Origin: Aedes albopictus
Taxonomy: Eukaryota; Arthropoda; Insecta; Diptera; Culicidae
NCBI RefSeq assembly: GCF_035046485.1
Contig: NC_085137.1
Span: forward strand, 343,222,505 to 343,286,504
Direction: 5' to 3'
DNA length: 64,000 nt
Shown here: positions 46,420 to 57,149 of the stretch, one piece after another
Layout of the letters: each line of letters begins with the position of its first letter
Position numbering within the stretch: position 1 is the first letter of the stretch
Notes under the pieces: model-generated
What the model was told of the DNA's origin: nothing
The model's database searches: none
What the model saw: only the letters and a program-made list of their open reading frames with translations
Position numbers and translations under genes: made by a program

Positions 46420-47587
46420 AGTTACGATTCTGTGAAATAGAAAGCCTTTCACATCTTTATCTCTCTGCCGGCTTAAGTATCCCTCACAATCGCGGTTCCC
46501 CCTTCAAATGATGAATGCGAACGAATTGCTTATGCGATGAGATTCAATGTCCTATGGCCACATTCTTCTCCACCGACCGAATAGTCAGTGTGAAATCAGT
46601 TTTCTTCAGATAATCCTGTTTTGGACTCCTCCAGAGAATCCTTCAATACTTCCCGCGCCAGAGATTTCTAGATGAATTATACTACAGATCAAATATCCAA
46701 ATCATCCAGTAATTTCCTCTGAAATTTCTTCACTCGTTAAGTATTCCAATGATTTTTCTAAAATTTGAGAAGCGATCTTATCAGATATTATTCCATGATT
46801 CTTTTTTTTTTAATTCAAATAGGAATTTAGAAAATAAAACCTCCTACAGGTATATCTCCGGGGATTCCTTCAGAGTTTTTTTTAAGTATTTCTTCATTCC
46901 TCCAGGGATTTTTCCAAAAAAAAAAAAAACCACGAGTGCGATTTCTATATTGAATACTGTACCTCTTTCCCTAAGCAACACACATGTCACACAAGAGTCA
47001 CGACAACGCAGGTTTTGGTTGTATAGAAGCTACTATGTCATACTGTGACGCAAACTGCTCATTGCTTCTTTCCAAGAGAAATACATGTATTGTAATTCAA
47101 TATAAAAGCTAAAACTTAAGGAAAACAACGATGCTTTTCCAGAAGATTGCTTCGGAAAACAATCTCTAATAATCCGATAAGAAATCGATGAATACACTTA
47201 TGGTAGTAGGTTTGAATCATGAGAGAGTTTCCGGGGAAATCAATTCTTAAAAATGTTTAAATTGTCAATGAAACTCTTAAAAGCATTTTTATCCAAAATT
47301 TTCTATAAATTCTGTAAAAAAAACTTATTACGAAAACTTTCATTTTCATCACTGCTTTGTGGTATATGCTGATTTTTGTTTCTGCACAATATAGAGTGGC
47401 ATAGGATCTTCGTCTGGCAGGTTTGTTCTCTTCATGAAGGGGTTTTTGTCGGCTGAGCAACCTAAAACAAGGTCGTATAATTTAGCTTCGTTGTGGAAGA
47501 TTTGAGGCCAGATTTGAGTTCAACAGGTTTCAAAAAAGCCTCCACGGCGCAGATAACAAATCTGCTGAAAATGCATAAGTTCCCCTA
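46420..47587. other. AT-rich sequence with repeat remnants
   Basis: 46600-46910 carries worn CCTCCAGGGATT-type repeat. The rest is AT-rich with no frame or RNA I can support. Confidence 0.35.
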
Positions 47588-49000
47588 TGTGGGATTTTTT
47601 ATTATCGTACAAAGTGGGCCGAAGTGACTAAAATTTTCATGAAACTTTTTCCAAAGGCAGGGCTCATGGATATATGAACAAAAAAAAATTAGGAAAAATT
47701 CAGGGTTGCCTATTTTTCCGGAAAGCTCACGTGGAAATTGTTTGTTTTCCCCTGACACTACTTACTTTGAAAAATCATAACTTAAGAACGAAGCATCGTA
47801 GATACTAAGTTTTTTTTGAGAGAATGAAAGCTAATTTTCTGAGAAATCCAAAAAGTATGAACAGGAAAAAGTTTTCCACAAAATTTTCTACAGTTGAGAA
47901 AATTCGTAAAGAAAAGCCGGAAAAACTAAGCCCGAACTCGTGGAAAATAAAAAAAATGTTGAGAGGAGGTTATTTTATTAGCTTTAATCGTTGAAATTAT
48001 TGGAATTCATTTTTTTTTTTCGTTATTGAGTTATTACCAATTTTATTGAAAAATGTCCAAATGTGCCATAAAAGCCTTTTCTTTAAAAAATCATAACTTA
48101 AGAACGGAACATCGTAAAGACAAAGTTTTTTGATGACAATGAAAGCAAAACTGGGGTCTCCAGTTAGCCTAGTGGTTAAGGCTATGTATCACCAATCCGG
48201 AGACGGCGGGTTCGATTCCCGTTCCAGTCGGGGAAATTTTCTCGACTCCCTGGGCATAGTGTATCATTGTACTTGCCTCACAATATACAAATTCATGCAA
48301 TGGCAGGCAAAGAAAGCCCTTCAATTAATAACTGTGGAGGTGCACAAAGAACACTAAGTTGAAGCGAGGCAGGAAAAGTCCCAGTGGGGACGTCGAGCCA
48401 TTAAGAAGAAGAAGAAGAAGAAGAAGAAGAAAGCAAAATTTCTCAGGAATCAAAAAAAAAAAATATGAACTGAAAAAGGTTTCCCACAAAATTTTCCACC
48501 GTTGAAAAAAATCATCAAGTATAGCCGGAAAAACTATCCCCGAATTCGCGGAAAATTTTCAAAAAAATATTTTATATAAGTTGATTTCATAAGCTTTGAT
48601 CGCTGAAATTTTTGCATTCCAAAAATTTCAGCGATCAAAGCTTATAAAATCACCTTCTCAAAAATATTTTTTTTTAAATGTGGAAAACTTTGTGGAAAAC
48701 TTTTTCCAGTTCATATTTTTTTGGATTTCTTTTTTCTTTAGAAAATGAAAGCAGAAATTCATTTTCTAAAAAAAAAAAATTTGAACCTACGATGTTTCGC
48801 TCTTGAGTCATGATTTTTCAAAGCAAGTAGTGTTAGGAGAAAACAAACAAATTCCACCTGAGTTTTCCGGGATATTAGGCAACCCTGATTTTTTCTCATT
48901 TTTTGTTCATATATCCATGAGCCCTGCCTGTGGGAAAAATTTCACGAAAATCTGAGACCCGTCAGCCCAAACCCGTACGGTAATGAAAAAAAAATCCCCA
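47588..49000. mobile_element. Long foldback element interrupted by a SINE
   Basis: The outer arms GTGGGATTTTTTATTATCGT and, inverted at the right, TGGGGATTTTTTTTTCATTA, followed by GGCAGGGCTCATGGATATATG on both sides, pair over several hundred bases. Inner arms share GAAAAAGTTTTCCACAAAAT and GATCGCTGAAATTTTTG with the deleted copy at 26951-27600. The Feilai-like SINE at 48151-48428 sits in the left arm with its own 10-bp duplication. There is no coding frame. Confidence 0.8.
48151..48428 (+). mobile_element. Feilai-like SINE, full length
   Basis: The 278-bp copy has an A-box region TAGCCTAGTGGTTAAGGC, a B box GGGTTCGATTCCCG, then CAGTCGGGGAAATTTTCTCG, and the body through GAACACTAAGTTGAAGCGAG. 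It ends AGTGGGGACGTCGAGCC plus a GAA-repeat tail. GAAAGCAAAA is duplicated exactly at 48141-48150 and 48429-48438. The name rests on my memory of the Aedes family; the structure itself is seen. Confidence 0.88.
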
Positions 49001-49097
49001 ATTATTTAAGGATTTTTATGTAAAAATTCCACACACGGTAAGATGATAACCAAAATGTCAGTTGTTCGAACGTCAGAACATTCACGGTCACCAAATA

Positions 49098-49334
49098 AGT
49101 GAACACGAGACGGAACACAATAGTTTTTGTTCTTACTAGTTAAAAGGAACTAAAAATATACCTTTTTGGTCCACCATTTTCGGGCTCGGAGTTGCCCATC
49201 TACGGGACGATGTCCGACCTCGTCCCGTAGATGGGCAACTTCGAGCACGAAACCGGTCGACCATAAAAGATAAATTTTTATGTTCCTTTTAACTAATAAG
49301 AACGATAAATATTGTATTCCGTCTCGTGTTCGCA
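49098..49334. mobile_element. Foldback element, near-perfect palindrome with 20-bp central stem
   Basis: The arms start GTGAACACGAGACGGAACAC and end, inverted, GTCTCGTGTTCGCATG. The centre is a perfect 20-bp stem (49191-49210 with 49220-49239) around a 9-nt loop, TGTCCGACC. Short frames across it are palindrome artefacts. No target duplication is clear. Confidence 0.85.
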
Positions 49335-49544
49335 TGATTTGTAAGATGAGTTTGACAAACAGTGGCTCCACCGAGTGATAAGCAGATTTTTATACTGAAT
49401 TTAGATTAAAACAATGTTAGACAGCTGTGTTCCCGTATGTGGCGACACATTTATTTTGGAATGAATTATGGGTGATCTTGAGTCTATATCTTTCTCATGA
49501 AATTGTTGACCTATAGGAGGAAAGCGATTGTAGAAGAGAGAATG

Positions 49545-49918
49545 TCTCTTTGATCAAATGATCAACGAGAACTGGGAAATGCTTAGCAGACGGCGTCCAG
49601 CAGGACAGACTTATGAAAATGGCCAAAGGGATATGGTAGGATGGAAAGTGCTGAAATTCAAGTGGGTCTTCAAATTGAAGAGCAATTTTGATGGATCGAT
49701 TCATGGCTACAAAGCTCAACTCGTTCCAGGTGAGAAGTGCCAACTATAATGAGACGTGTTCTCAGGTGCCTAGTCAGGTACGCTTGTCTTTAGGTACTAC
49801 CTACTTGCTATGGCTGCTCGAATGGGCTTCAATGTGCATCAGATGGACGGTGCGTCGGCTTTCTTGCAGGAGAATTCACCTAAAGAGGAGATCTTCAAAA
49901 AGCAGCTCAAACTGTAGG
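49545..49918 (+). pseudogene. Ty1/copia reverse transcriptase remnant
   Basis: In sequence order the copia RT landmarks are present but split among frames: a linker resembling ENWEMLSRRRPAG; KFKWVFKLKSNFDGSIHGYK (about 49655-49715); ANYNETCSQVPSQVR (about 49738-49785); then AMAARMGFNVHQMDGASAFL (about 49808-49868), which matches the usual FNVHQMDVKTAFL motif with its catalytic aspartate. At least two frameshifts separate them. Integrase, RNase H, the second RT half and LTRs are absent, so this is a short dead fragment. Confidence 0.8.
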
Positions 49919-50405
49919 AATCTGAGTCCAGTTAATAAGATGATAAACATACTTTGCTTCAGTGGGGATATAATGTCAATTAGAAGCAGAAAACTCAAGG
50001 AGACATATTGTGCTTTGAAAGATTGCACTCGGCTACAACAAATGATAGTCGTTGGGGCCTTCATAATTCGTTTATTACAATACATACTTCATGAAGGACT
50101 CAGTAGTATCATATCGTTTCATGACATCAAGTCAAAACGCATTCATTTCTGCTAATAAAACAATCACATCTCCCATTCATTGTCATAAAATATCACGCCA
50201 AGCTTCGTCAGGAATAAAAATAAACCATAATCCAGAAATATGAGCTTAATTCCCCATCACCGTCACTCGACTGGCGTCCAACCCGCTCCGGAATCCATCA
50301 GTGGACCAATATTTCATCATTGCCTGGAACTTTCTTTCAAGCCCCAACTCTTTCGCATGTCAGTGTTCAGACTTACAAAAAAAGGGAATCGAATAAAGAA
50401 AGCTC
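49919..50405. other. Unclassified sequence after the copia remnant
   Basis: I see no further copia motifs, frame or RNA. Composition is AT-rich, rising in GC near 50240. Confidence 0.3.
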
Positions 50406-50455
50406 TGGAGATGAACCAGCCTCGGGCTGAAAATCTCCCAAATAAAGCTAATAAT
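50406..50455 (+). mobile_element. Minimal retroposon insertion (50 bp): 3' hairpin plus tail only
   Basis: The insert TGGAGATGAACCAGCCTCGG continues to GGCTGAAAATCTCC and ends AAATAAAGCTAATA. It is flanked by the exact 14-bp duplication AATAAAGAAAGCTC (50392-50405 and 50456-50469). The stem GGAGAT/ATCTCC with inner CAGCC/GGCTG is the same as at 23031 and, with covarying pairs, at 6536. Confidence 0.85.
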
Positions 50456-51089
50456 AATAAAGAAAGCTCCCAACATATCTCCCAGCAAACACGCGGCCGG
50501 TGACGCTACCAACAGGGATGGCACAATCCAGTCAGTGTTGGCTGTCGTCGTCGTCGTAGTCGCCGGACACTGCCATAGAGCGTTTGTTCCAGAGGGTTTT
50601 CCCACATTCTAGCCGGGCTTGTGTTTGCGACCGGCTGCTGCTCTGAAATTTCCAGACTATGAATAATATCGTCATTATTCTTCAGTCCAAATTTCCTCCT
50701 TTTGTATGCACTTGTTCCGCATTTTTATTTCTTAGTTCTGGTATTAAAGCGCCAGCCACTGCTCCTGCTGCTGCTGTTCGTGGGCGGAAGAAAATGACAA
50801 ACGTGGTAGATACCAGCAGCATCGAGTAGAAATAAGCCGGCTTTCCTAGGACTTTTTTCCCTATCTCTAACGGCTCTCTTCTTATGGTTGAACCCATCTT
50901 CCGTTGAACCACACGTCGATCCGCCAGTCGTCAAGGGATACAGTACATACACACGTACAGAGCAGCACAGCACAGCGCAGCGCAGCACATTCGTCGTCTT
51001 CTGCAATGAAATATGGAAAACTCTCAGACCCCGGTGCGCTTTTTCCTCCGCTGCATATGTATGCATCAGCAGACAGGAACTAAGCCGAA
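50456..51089. other. GC-balanced unique stretch
   Basis: Triplet-rich simple sequence (GTCGTCGTCGTCG near 50545; AGCACAGCACAGCGCAGCGC near 50960) and several open frames without domains occur. It may be upstream or 5' untranslated sequence for the candidate exon that follows. Confidence 0.3.
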
Positions 51090-51200
51090 ATGAAAACATG
51101 GAACTTTGCACTTCTTTTGGCGGGCTGGATTGGGTTCGTTTCCTCATCGTCGTCGTCGTCAGACTGTGGTGGATTTGATTTCTACATCTTACAGGTCCTG
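51090..51200 (+). other. Candidate first coding exon with signal-peptide-like start
   Basis: ATG at 51090 in a fair context (GCCGAAATGAAA) opens MKTWNFALLLAGWIGFVSSS, a short basic n-region, a hydrophobic core and a small-residue cleavage region, followed by SSSSDCGGFD. Beyond about 51195 the frame turns into low-complexity hydrophobic sequence, so an exon would have to end before that; GT-type donors such as TGTG/GTGGAT near 51167 are possible but weak. I cannot identify a downstream exon or a family. Confidence 0.25.
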
Positions 51201-51408
51201 TTTGGTTTTTGGTACGGTTTTAATTGTAAAACTTTTTTGTATATTCGTTCTTTCTGTCATTGCTCTTATTTTGCAAGTTTTCTCACAATCTATTTCTTTT
51301 GCTATATTTTCTTGCATGCTTCTCATTTTTAAGCAATTACTTATTAAACTAGTACTTTTTTTTTGTTTGAATCACTTTACAAAGACAGGCTTGGTGGTCT
51401 GACGGCTA
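51201..51408. other. AT-rich sequence ending in a SINE-head fragment
   Basis: At 51386-51408 AGGCTTGGTGGTCTGACGGC resembles the first 20 bases of the SINE head at 42264 and is cut off where the MITE at 51409 begins. Confidence 0.45.
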
Positions 51409-51710
51409 TCCCGATTATTATATGTACGCATATTTTTCTGAAATGACAGATATACGGTCCACCATGGTCAAGCAATTGCACAATCACTAACACTTAAACG
51501 CTTGTTACTTGTTTGTTCAAACCAAAGCGTTATCTCATTGGTTCCTTGTACACCCGTTTCTTGTTTTTGCTATAACTCAGTCAATTCATGAAATTTTGTA
51601 CACGGATTGAACTAATGGTACCTACATGTATACAAAATTTCATGAGAATCGGTTGAAAATTGATTGAGTTATAGAAAAAACCAGACCCGTGCAAAACAAA
51701 TAATCGGGAG
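51409..51710. mobile_element. Palindromic MITE with TCCCGATTATT ends, TA duplication
   Basis: TCCCGATTATT (left) and AATAATCGGGAG (right) are inverted and flanked by TA (51407-51408 and 51711-51712). The inner arms, GCTATAACTCAGTCAATTCA and TTGATTGAGTTATAG with ATGAAATTTTGTA/TACAAAATTTCAT, pair toward a centre near 51615. Confidence 0.8.
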
Positions 51711-51782
51711 TATAAGTGTAGCTGATCTGGTGATACTTGAGTAACAACTATTAGTAGCCAATCAAGCTCAAGCTATTTTCTT

Positions 51783-52230
51783 TTTTTTTTCTTTTTTTAT
51801 TTTTTTATTCTTAATCACATAACCTAATTTACAGCTCTATTTGTCCACTGGGGCACTACGTGAGCAATTTCAATTGACAGCTGCACTTACATTTTTGTAC
51901 AGTGCCTAGATTCTGTTCTACTATATCGAACTGGTTGTCTTTCTGCTGCTTTCACTTTTCTACTATATACTGGTAGAATGATGAGCACAAGGATGATGAT
52001 GGATGGCCGTTGTTCCTTTCCAGTCCAATTGGGGGTCCATTATGAGTAGCAGTTCGCCGATGTCCAGGTATCCGGGTCCGTTTGAGCCATGGGGCTCAGA
52101 AGAGGGTCAGTGTCAGTTGCTCCAGGGTGAAAAGCAACTGAAGAAAAATTGCAAGTGCCGGGGCTGGGAATCAAACCCATGACCATCCGCATATGAAGCG
52201 AACGTATGACCAACTACGCCACGAGCCTCT
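51783..52230 (-). mobile_element. tRNA-derived SINE, about 450 bp, with 13-bp duplication
   Basis: On the minus strand the head GAGGCTCGTGGCGTAGTTGG carries an A box and GGTCATGGGTTTGATTCCCA a B box. A body of some 330 bases (through GGACCCGGATACCTGGACAT) leads to an A-rich tail (complement of 51783-51815). AAGCTATTTTCTT is duplicated exactly at 51770-51782 and 52231-52243. Confidence 0.9.
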
Positions 52231-52243
52231 AAGCTATTTTCTT

Positions 52244-53216
52244 GTTGTCATACAAGACAAGCAAATGACGAAGGACATTTTATCAGCACATTACTGTACC
52301 CACCAGCTGGTATCGGAGCGCAGCTGGTAAAACACGGCGGCGCGCAGTGCCGAGTTAGTGTATACCTACACGGTTTTGCTGCAGCACCAGCAGACACAAG
52401 GAATCTTCCTCCTTCTGCAGATGCTCTGCTCGTTTACCCACATGGCTTGAAGACGCCCTAACCCTGCAAGGATGGAAACTTTCAACTTCACAGACAAATA
52501 AATCTCGTTTGCTACATGGAATAGATTCGTAAGATTTTTTCATCCTCCCTAGTCTTTCCCCCACCATTCAAGACCCAACTTTAGTTTTCGTGTCTTCGAA
52601 ATAGTACCGAACATTACCAACACCCACGAAATGTGTGTGTGTATGACATTGAATGAAGGCAATCGATCTTCGTTCATTCATGGTGCATTCTCTCTCTCCG
52701 ATGGAAACATGGAGAAATACACATCATCAGTGACACGAGACATCACCTGAAATCGATTCCATTTGTGATGCAGAAAATCGAAGTTTCATCGTGAGGGATG
52801 GTTTCTAGTTTTCTCAATCAAAAAAGGATGTTTTCCCTTTTCGTATAGAAACAAACAAGCGATTGAAACTATCTGACATAAATAATGGGACTATAAGGTG
52901 CACCCGACACGATAAGAAAAATAAATTAACGCAAACCTTTGATTCGTTTTAATGAAAAATGACATGCTCTTTAGAACCTGTTACTTGAAAAAATACATCA
53001 TTTAGTTTCGTTTTAACCAATAGGAAATGCATAATTATAGAGGCGAAGTTCTATGTCCAAGTGCATGACCACATTTTTGGAACTGCGAGAAAAATTCTGA
53101 GCTCTATTCTGTGCTACAAATGCCAAGAGTGAGATCATGGAATTAAGAATTGCCCAGTTGGATTGACATTTGTATTGGATCAATGTCGTATGGATCCATG
53201 TACATACCCAGTCAAC
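52244..53216. other. Unique sequence, no gene supported
   Basis: 52290-52560 is GC-balanced; the remainder is AT-rich. Frames are short and domainless. Confidence 0.3.
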
Positions 53217-53333
53217 ACACAATCGCATATGATGTTGGATAGGATGCACACTTATCACGCGGTTAAATAGAAGCAGGTACGCATATGGCCTCCACTTAAG
53301 CATCCTTTTCAACATCAGTGTAATTATCTGGGA
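53217..53333. mobile_element. Worn MITE related to 7403-7543
   Basis: It begins CCCAGTCAACACACAATCGC after TA and ends TAATTATCTGGGATA. Interior words (ATGATGTTGGATAGGATG, GCCTCCACTTAAGCATCC) parallel those of the copy at 7403-7543. Confidence 0.65.
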
Positions 53334-53887
53334 TAAGTCAGCTGGCTATGTAGGTTCAAATTCGAATTTCAACCATTTTTGATTTTGATGAAATTTTGTC
53401 TCAAGACAGGTAATTATGTTCCTTACCAACCGTCCATACATCACAAGATGGGCACTTTTAAGGAAAAAAAAGTTTTTCTAATAAAAATTTTTTCATGTCC
53501 AAATTATTATTTTTTCACTGTCTTTTTTTAAAAACAAACTAAACCAGTGAAGGTTATCTAGTAATCTCAAAATGCAATGAAACTTATTGTGTCATATGCG
53601 ACAATGCAATGCACCCATATTCACGCAGCAGCACTCTAGAAGTACGAAACAATATACAATTAGAACACGCATGTCATACGTGCTGCTGTAATTTCTACCC
53701 AAACGTTTCTACCCCATGTTCTTATCTAATATTAGGTAAGGCTTTTTATTAGATTCGAACTACCTAATCGAAAAAAAAAACAAATCAAGAGTTGTACCTA
53801 AAGCAAATATGAACAAAACAAGAAAATGAATCGGTATCATTCAACGTGTTACTTCTCTTTGGTTATTAAAGGCAGTTCTGAAAAGTA
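53334..53887. other. AT-rich 5' flank of the transposase-like gene
   Basis: No terminal inverted repeat of the transposon could be recognised here. Poly-A/T stretches dominate. Confidence 0.3.
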
Positions 53888-56009
53888 ATGGACCAATCGT
53901 ATAAATCAAAATTCAAGTGCAGTGCAAAAATAAACAATCCAAAGTGCAACCGTCATAATCTACGGGGCATGTCATTAAGATTGATAGATAAAATTCATTC
54001 CATGGGATATACACATGAAATCGACGAATCGATGAGTATTTGTGAGTCATGTCGTGGATTGATAAGTCACAACAGAAGCCCGAATACGAAAAAACGCCGA
54101 TCGGATGGAAACGACGAAACTATGCAACCATCATTTAGTGGGCAGCAACATCATGATGTTCCAGAACCAGAACCGTCAACGAGTGGTCAACAAATCGAAC
54201 ATGAGCTGGGTAAGTAAGCCTTCAACGTAGCTTCTTTTATATAACTCATTGTGCAGCTCGTTGCAAAACTACATTTTTCAGTATTCTTCGTATTTATCCA
54301 ACCCGGCAAACCTCATTGGATAAATGTACTACTTGTGCGAAAAAAAATCATTTTTGCAACTCGTTTAATAAATAACTATCATCAACTTTCCACTGCATTC
54401 ATTATTATATTGTTAACCTTAACTTTTATCTTACAGATATGGTACCATCTATTCCATCATTGGAGTCAATTCCGTCAACAGATCAACTACAGGGTCCCCA
54501 TAATATTGAGAAGGTTAATACCATTGCTGAAACATTGAGTTTATCGCCAATCTCATCTAGAAACATGAGAAGTATGGAATATCGCATAAACAAATCATTG
54601 CAGATTACGAAAGCAGTTCGAAAAAATATCTTCGGAATAGATTCAACGGATGTTGGCAAAGTGGAGGCGTATGACGAGATAATTATGCAGTTAAAGGATA
54701 AGTTCAATCACCCTACAACTGACAGAAGCGAACAGATTAAAATCCTATCTGTACTTCCTAAGTCTTGGTCGGTAAATAAAATCACAAGAGAGTTTAACGC
54801 ACCAATGTATATGGCGAGGCAGGTGAAGGATCTTGTTTATGAACAGGGTATTCTTTGTACCACCGAAAAAAGAAGGGGGCATGGTATTGATGACGATACA
54901 AAATAAATAGTAAGAGAATTTTTTGATGATAATGATATCAGCAGGCCAATGCCAGGAACAAATGATTTTGTTTCTGAGGTTCGAAATGAAAAAAAACAAC
55001 AAGTTCAAAAACGACTGTTGATGATGTCGCTCAAAGAGGCTTATATGATTTTTGTAGATATGTACAAAACTGTGAATATTGGTTTCACAGTATTTATACA
55101 GTTGCGACCAAAGCATTGTATTTTACTTGATTCTACTGGTACATATACATAATGTATGCATATGTACTATTCATGAAAATGTAAATTTAATGTTCAACAG
55201 TATAAGAATTGTGTCACAAGATGAAATAATACAAAAAATGCTTTGCGATATTTCCACCAGAACAGATAATTGCTTTTTCCGTGCTTGTGAAAAGTGTGCT
55301 TGTAATGAACACATTGAAGAGGAACTTACATTGATATTAGAATCAAATGACAAAGAAGAGATTATATTTCAGCAGTGGTTGAATACTGATCGCTGTAATT
55401 TAGAAACGATTATTAAACCTGTTGATGAATTTGTTCCGTATCTTGTTGATAAAATTGACAAACTTATAACACACGACTTTATTCATAAACAACAATCATC
55501 ATTTCTCAGAAATAAAAAAGATACATTAAAGGGTGATGAAATTCTTGCGATTTGTGATTTCTCTGAAAACTATTCATTCATAATTCAAAACGCTGCTCAA
55601 GGATATCATTGGAACAACTCGCAAGCAACAATACACCCATTTGAAATTTACTATATGAAAGATAATAAACTTGTAAATGTTAGCTTCATATCGGAAGTAA
55701 TGGCTCACGATACAGTTCGGTCCAGTTGTTCATCTCAAAAATGATAGATTTTATGAAACAATTAACGAACTTTTCTAAAATTTATTTTATGTCTGATGGG
55801 GCAGCATCACAATACAAAAATAAGAAGAACTTTGCTAGTCTATGTAGATTCCAGTCAAAGCATGCATTAAAAGCAGAATGGCATTTTTTTTGCAACGTCC
55901 CACGGTAAAGGTCCATGTGATGCTATTGGTGGCACTCTCAAGCGAATGGCAAAAAGAGCAAGTCTTGCTCGAGATTATGGAAATACCATAACAACTCCAC
56001 GAGAGTTTG
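53888..56009 (+). pseudogene. Decayed putative DDD transposase gene with an intron
   Basis: Exon 1 (53888-54209) encodes a possible zinc-binding region (C-x8-C-x2-H and CESC) and a Ser/Pro-rich linker. A canonical phase-1 intron (GTAAGT at 54210, TTACAG ending 54436) joins it to exon 2. Motifs then follow in order: MPGTNDF, QVQKRLLMMSLKEAY, LRPKHCIL, VCICTIHENVNLMF, CDFSENYSF, HWNNSQATIHPFEIYY, MAHDTV, YFMSDGAASQYKNKKNF, and finally FATSHGKGPCDAIGGTLKR. The aspartates in CDFSEN, MSDGAA and PCDAIGG could be a catalytic DDD triad. Similar uncharacterised proteins are repeated in insect and cnidarian genomes; I think of a cut-and-paste transposase, perhaps Sola-like, but the superfamily is not certain. 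The copy is dead: stop at 54904, frameshifts near 55148, 55716 and 55888 (a T run), and the C-terminus is lost where the degenerate repeat begins at about 56010. Confidence 0.7.
54210..54436 (+). other. Intron of the transposase-like gene
   Basis: The donor CTGG/GTAAGT and acceptor ATCTTACAG/AT are canonical. The 227-bp interval is AT-rich with a poorer frame than both flanks. Splicing leaves the reading frame continuous (GAG CTG GAT ATG). Confidence 0.75.
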
Positions 56010-56842
56010 TTGGGAATTCCTTCAAGGATTGCTTAAAGGTTCATGCAATAATTTCCTTCATGTGTTCATTCAAACATTTCTGATCGAACTGCTCCAGAAA
56101 TATTGTGAGAACTTTTCACAAAAGTTTTTCTTTGTGATTTTTCCGAAAGTTTCCTTAGAAATTTCTCCAAAACGTTAGCTTGATTTTCTCCAGAGGTTCA
56201 TTTAGGTATTACTCCTTTTATTCAGAGATTTCACGGGCTTTACTTTATAATTCCTTTGGAAATACGCAGGAGATTCTTCAGGAAATTTCTGCTGCTGGTT
56301 TCTCTCAAAGTTCCTTCAGGTACTTTTGCTCAGGAATTCTTAAAATAAAATAAAAATCCAGGAAATTATCTTCCAAATTTCTAACGACATCTCCAGAAGT
56401 TTTTTAAGGGATTGCTTAGAATCATCCTCCAGGGATTTCTTAAAAAGTTCTTCAGGAATTCATTGAAGAAGAATAGTTCAGTCATATTTGTGCAATTTAT
56501 GGATGAACTTCTGAAAAACCTAGCTGGAATGTTTGAGTAAATTCTGTAAGTATCTCTAAAGACAACCTAGAAAAGCCATTTTTATCAAAACTTCTGGGAG
56601 GAATTTATTCACAAATCGCTGGACGAGTTTCCTAAAGAATTCTTGAAGAAACCCTGGGAAGAGTTTCCGAAGCAACTCTTGTATAATTTGATAATTTTCT
56701 GAAAAAATCCATGGGAAAACCTTGCTGAAATTCTAGAAAAAATCCTAAAATTTAAAAGAAATCTGTGGAGATAAAAATATCTTCTCAAAGTAATTCGAAA
56801 AGCGATCCAGCAGGAATTTCTGAAGAAATCTTAAGTAGACTC
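56010..56842. repeat. Degenerate repeat with an orientation switch
   Basis: 56010-56470 has GGAATTCCTTCAAGG/CCTCCAGGGATTTC-type words; from about 56590 to 56830 the complementary form (GGAGGAATTTATTC, GCAGGAATTTCTGAAG) takes over. It lies between the dead transposase gene and the BEL LTR. Confidence 0.55.
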
Positions 56843-57149
56843 TGTTGGATTTTCGATGATGCACTGGTTCACTTTCTTAAGCGATAGAAATCACGCACTC
56901 GCGGTTTAGCAAAAAACTGGATACTTTATTCCAACTAAACTTTATTCTAATGACGAGCGACAATAGACCGATCACATTCGATGCATGCTGAGTACTGACT
57001 CGTTTATTAATTATCTGGTGCCTATAAACTCAAACTTATCTACCGTTTTGATAACGAGAGCGAGAGATGAATTCGACTGGAAGAGATTCACATGGCTCTT
57101 TAGCTCTTTTGCCAATACAAATACATTTTATGCTACTAGGTTTCTAACA
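56843..57149 (-). mobile_element. BEL/Pao 3' LTR
   Basis: On the minus strand the LTR starts TGTTAGAAACCTAGTAGC and ends GAAAATCCAACA, 307 bp, with TGTT...AACA ends. It has an initiator-like TCAGTACTC near the middle and AATAAA signals (TTAATAAACGAG, TTAGAATAAAG) as expected for U3-R-U5. It lies 1053 bp after the gag-pol stop. A second copy for comparison is not in the window, so assignment to this element is by position and structure. Confidence 0.75.

Noticed and set aside
55079..55744. 221-codon frame as an independent intact gene
   Set aside because: Its motifs continue directly from upstream and downstream frames of the same transposase-like protein, so it is one segment of a frameshifted pseudogene.
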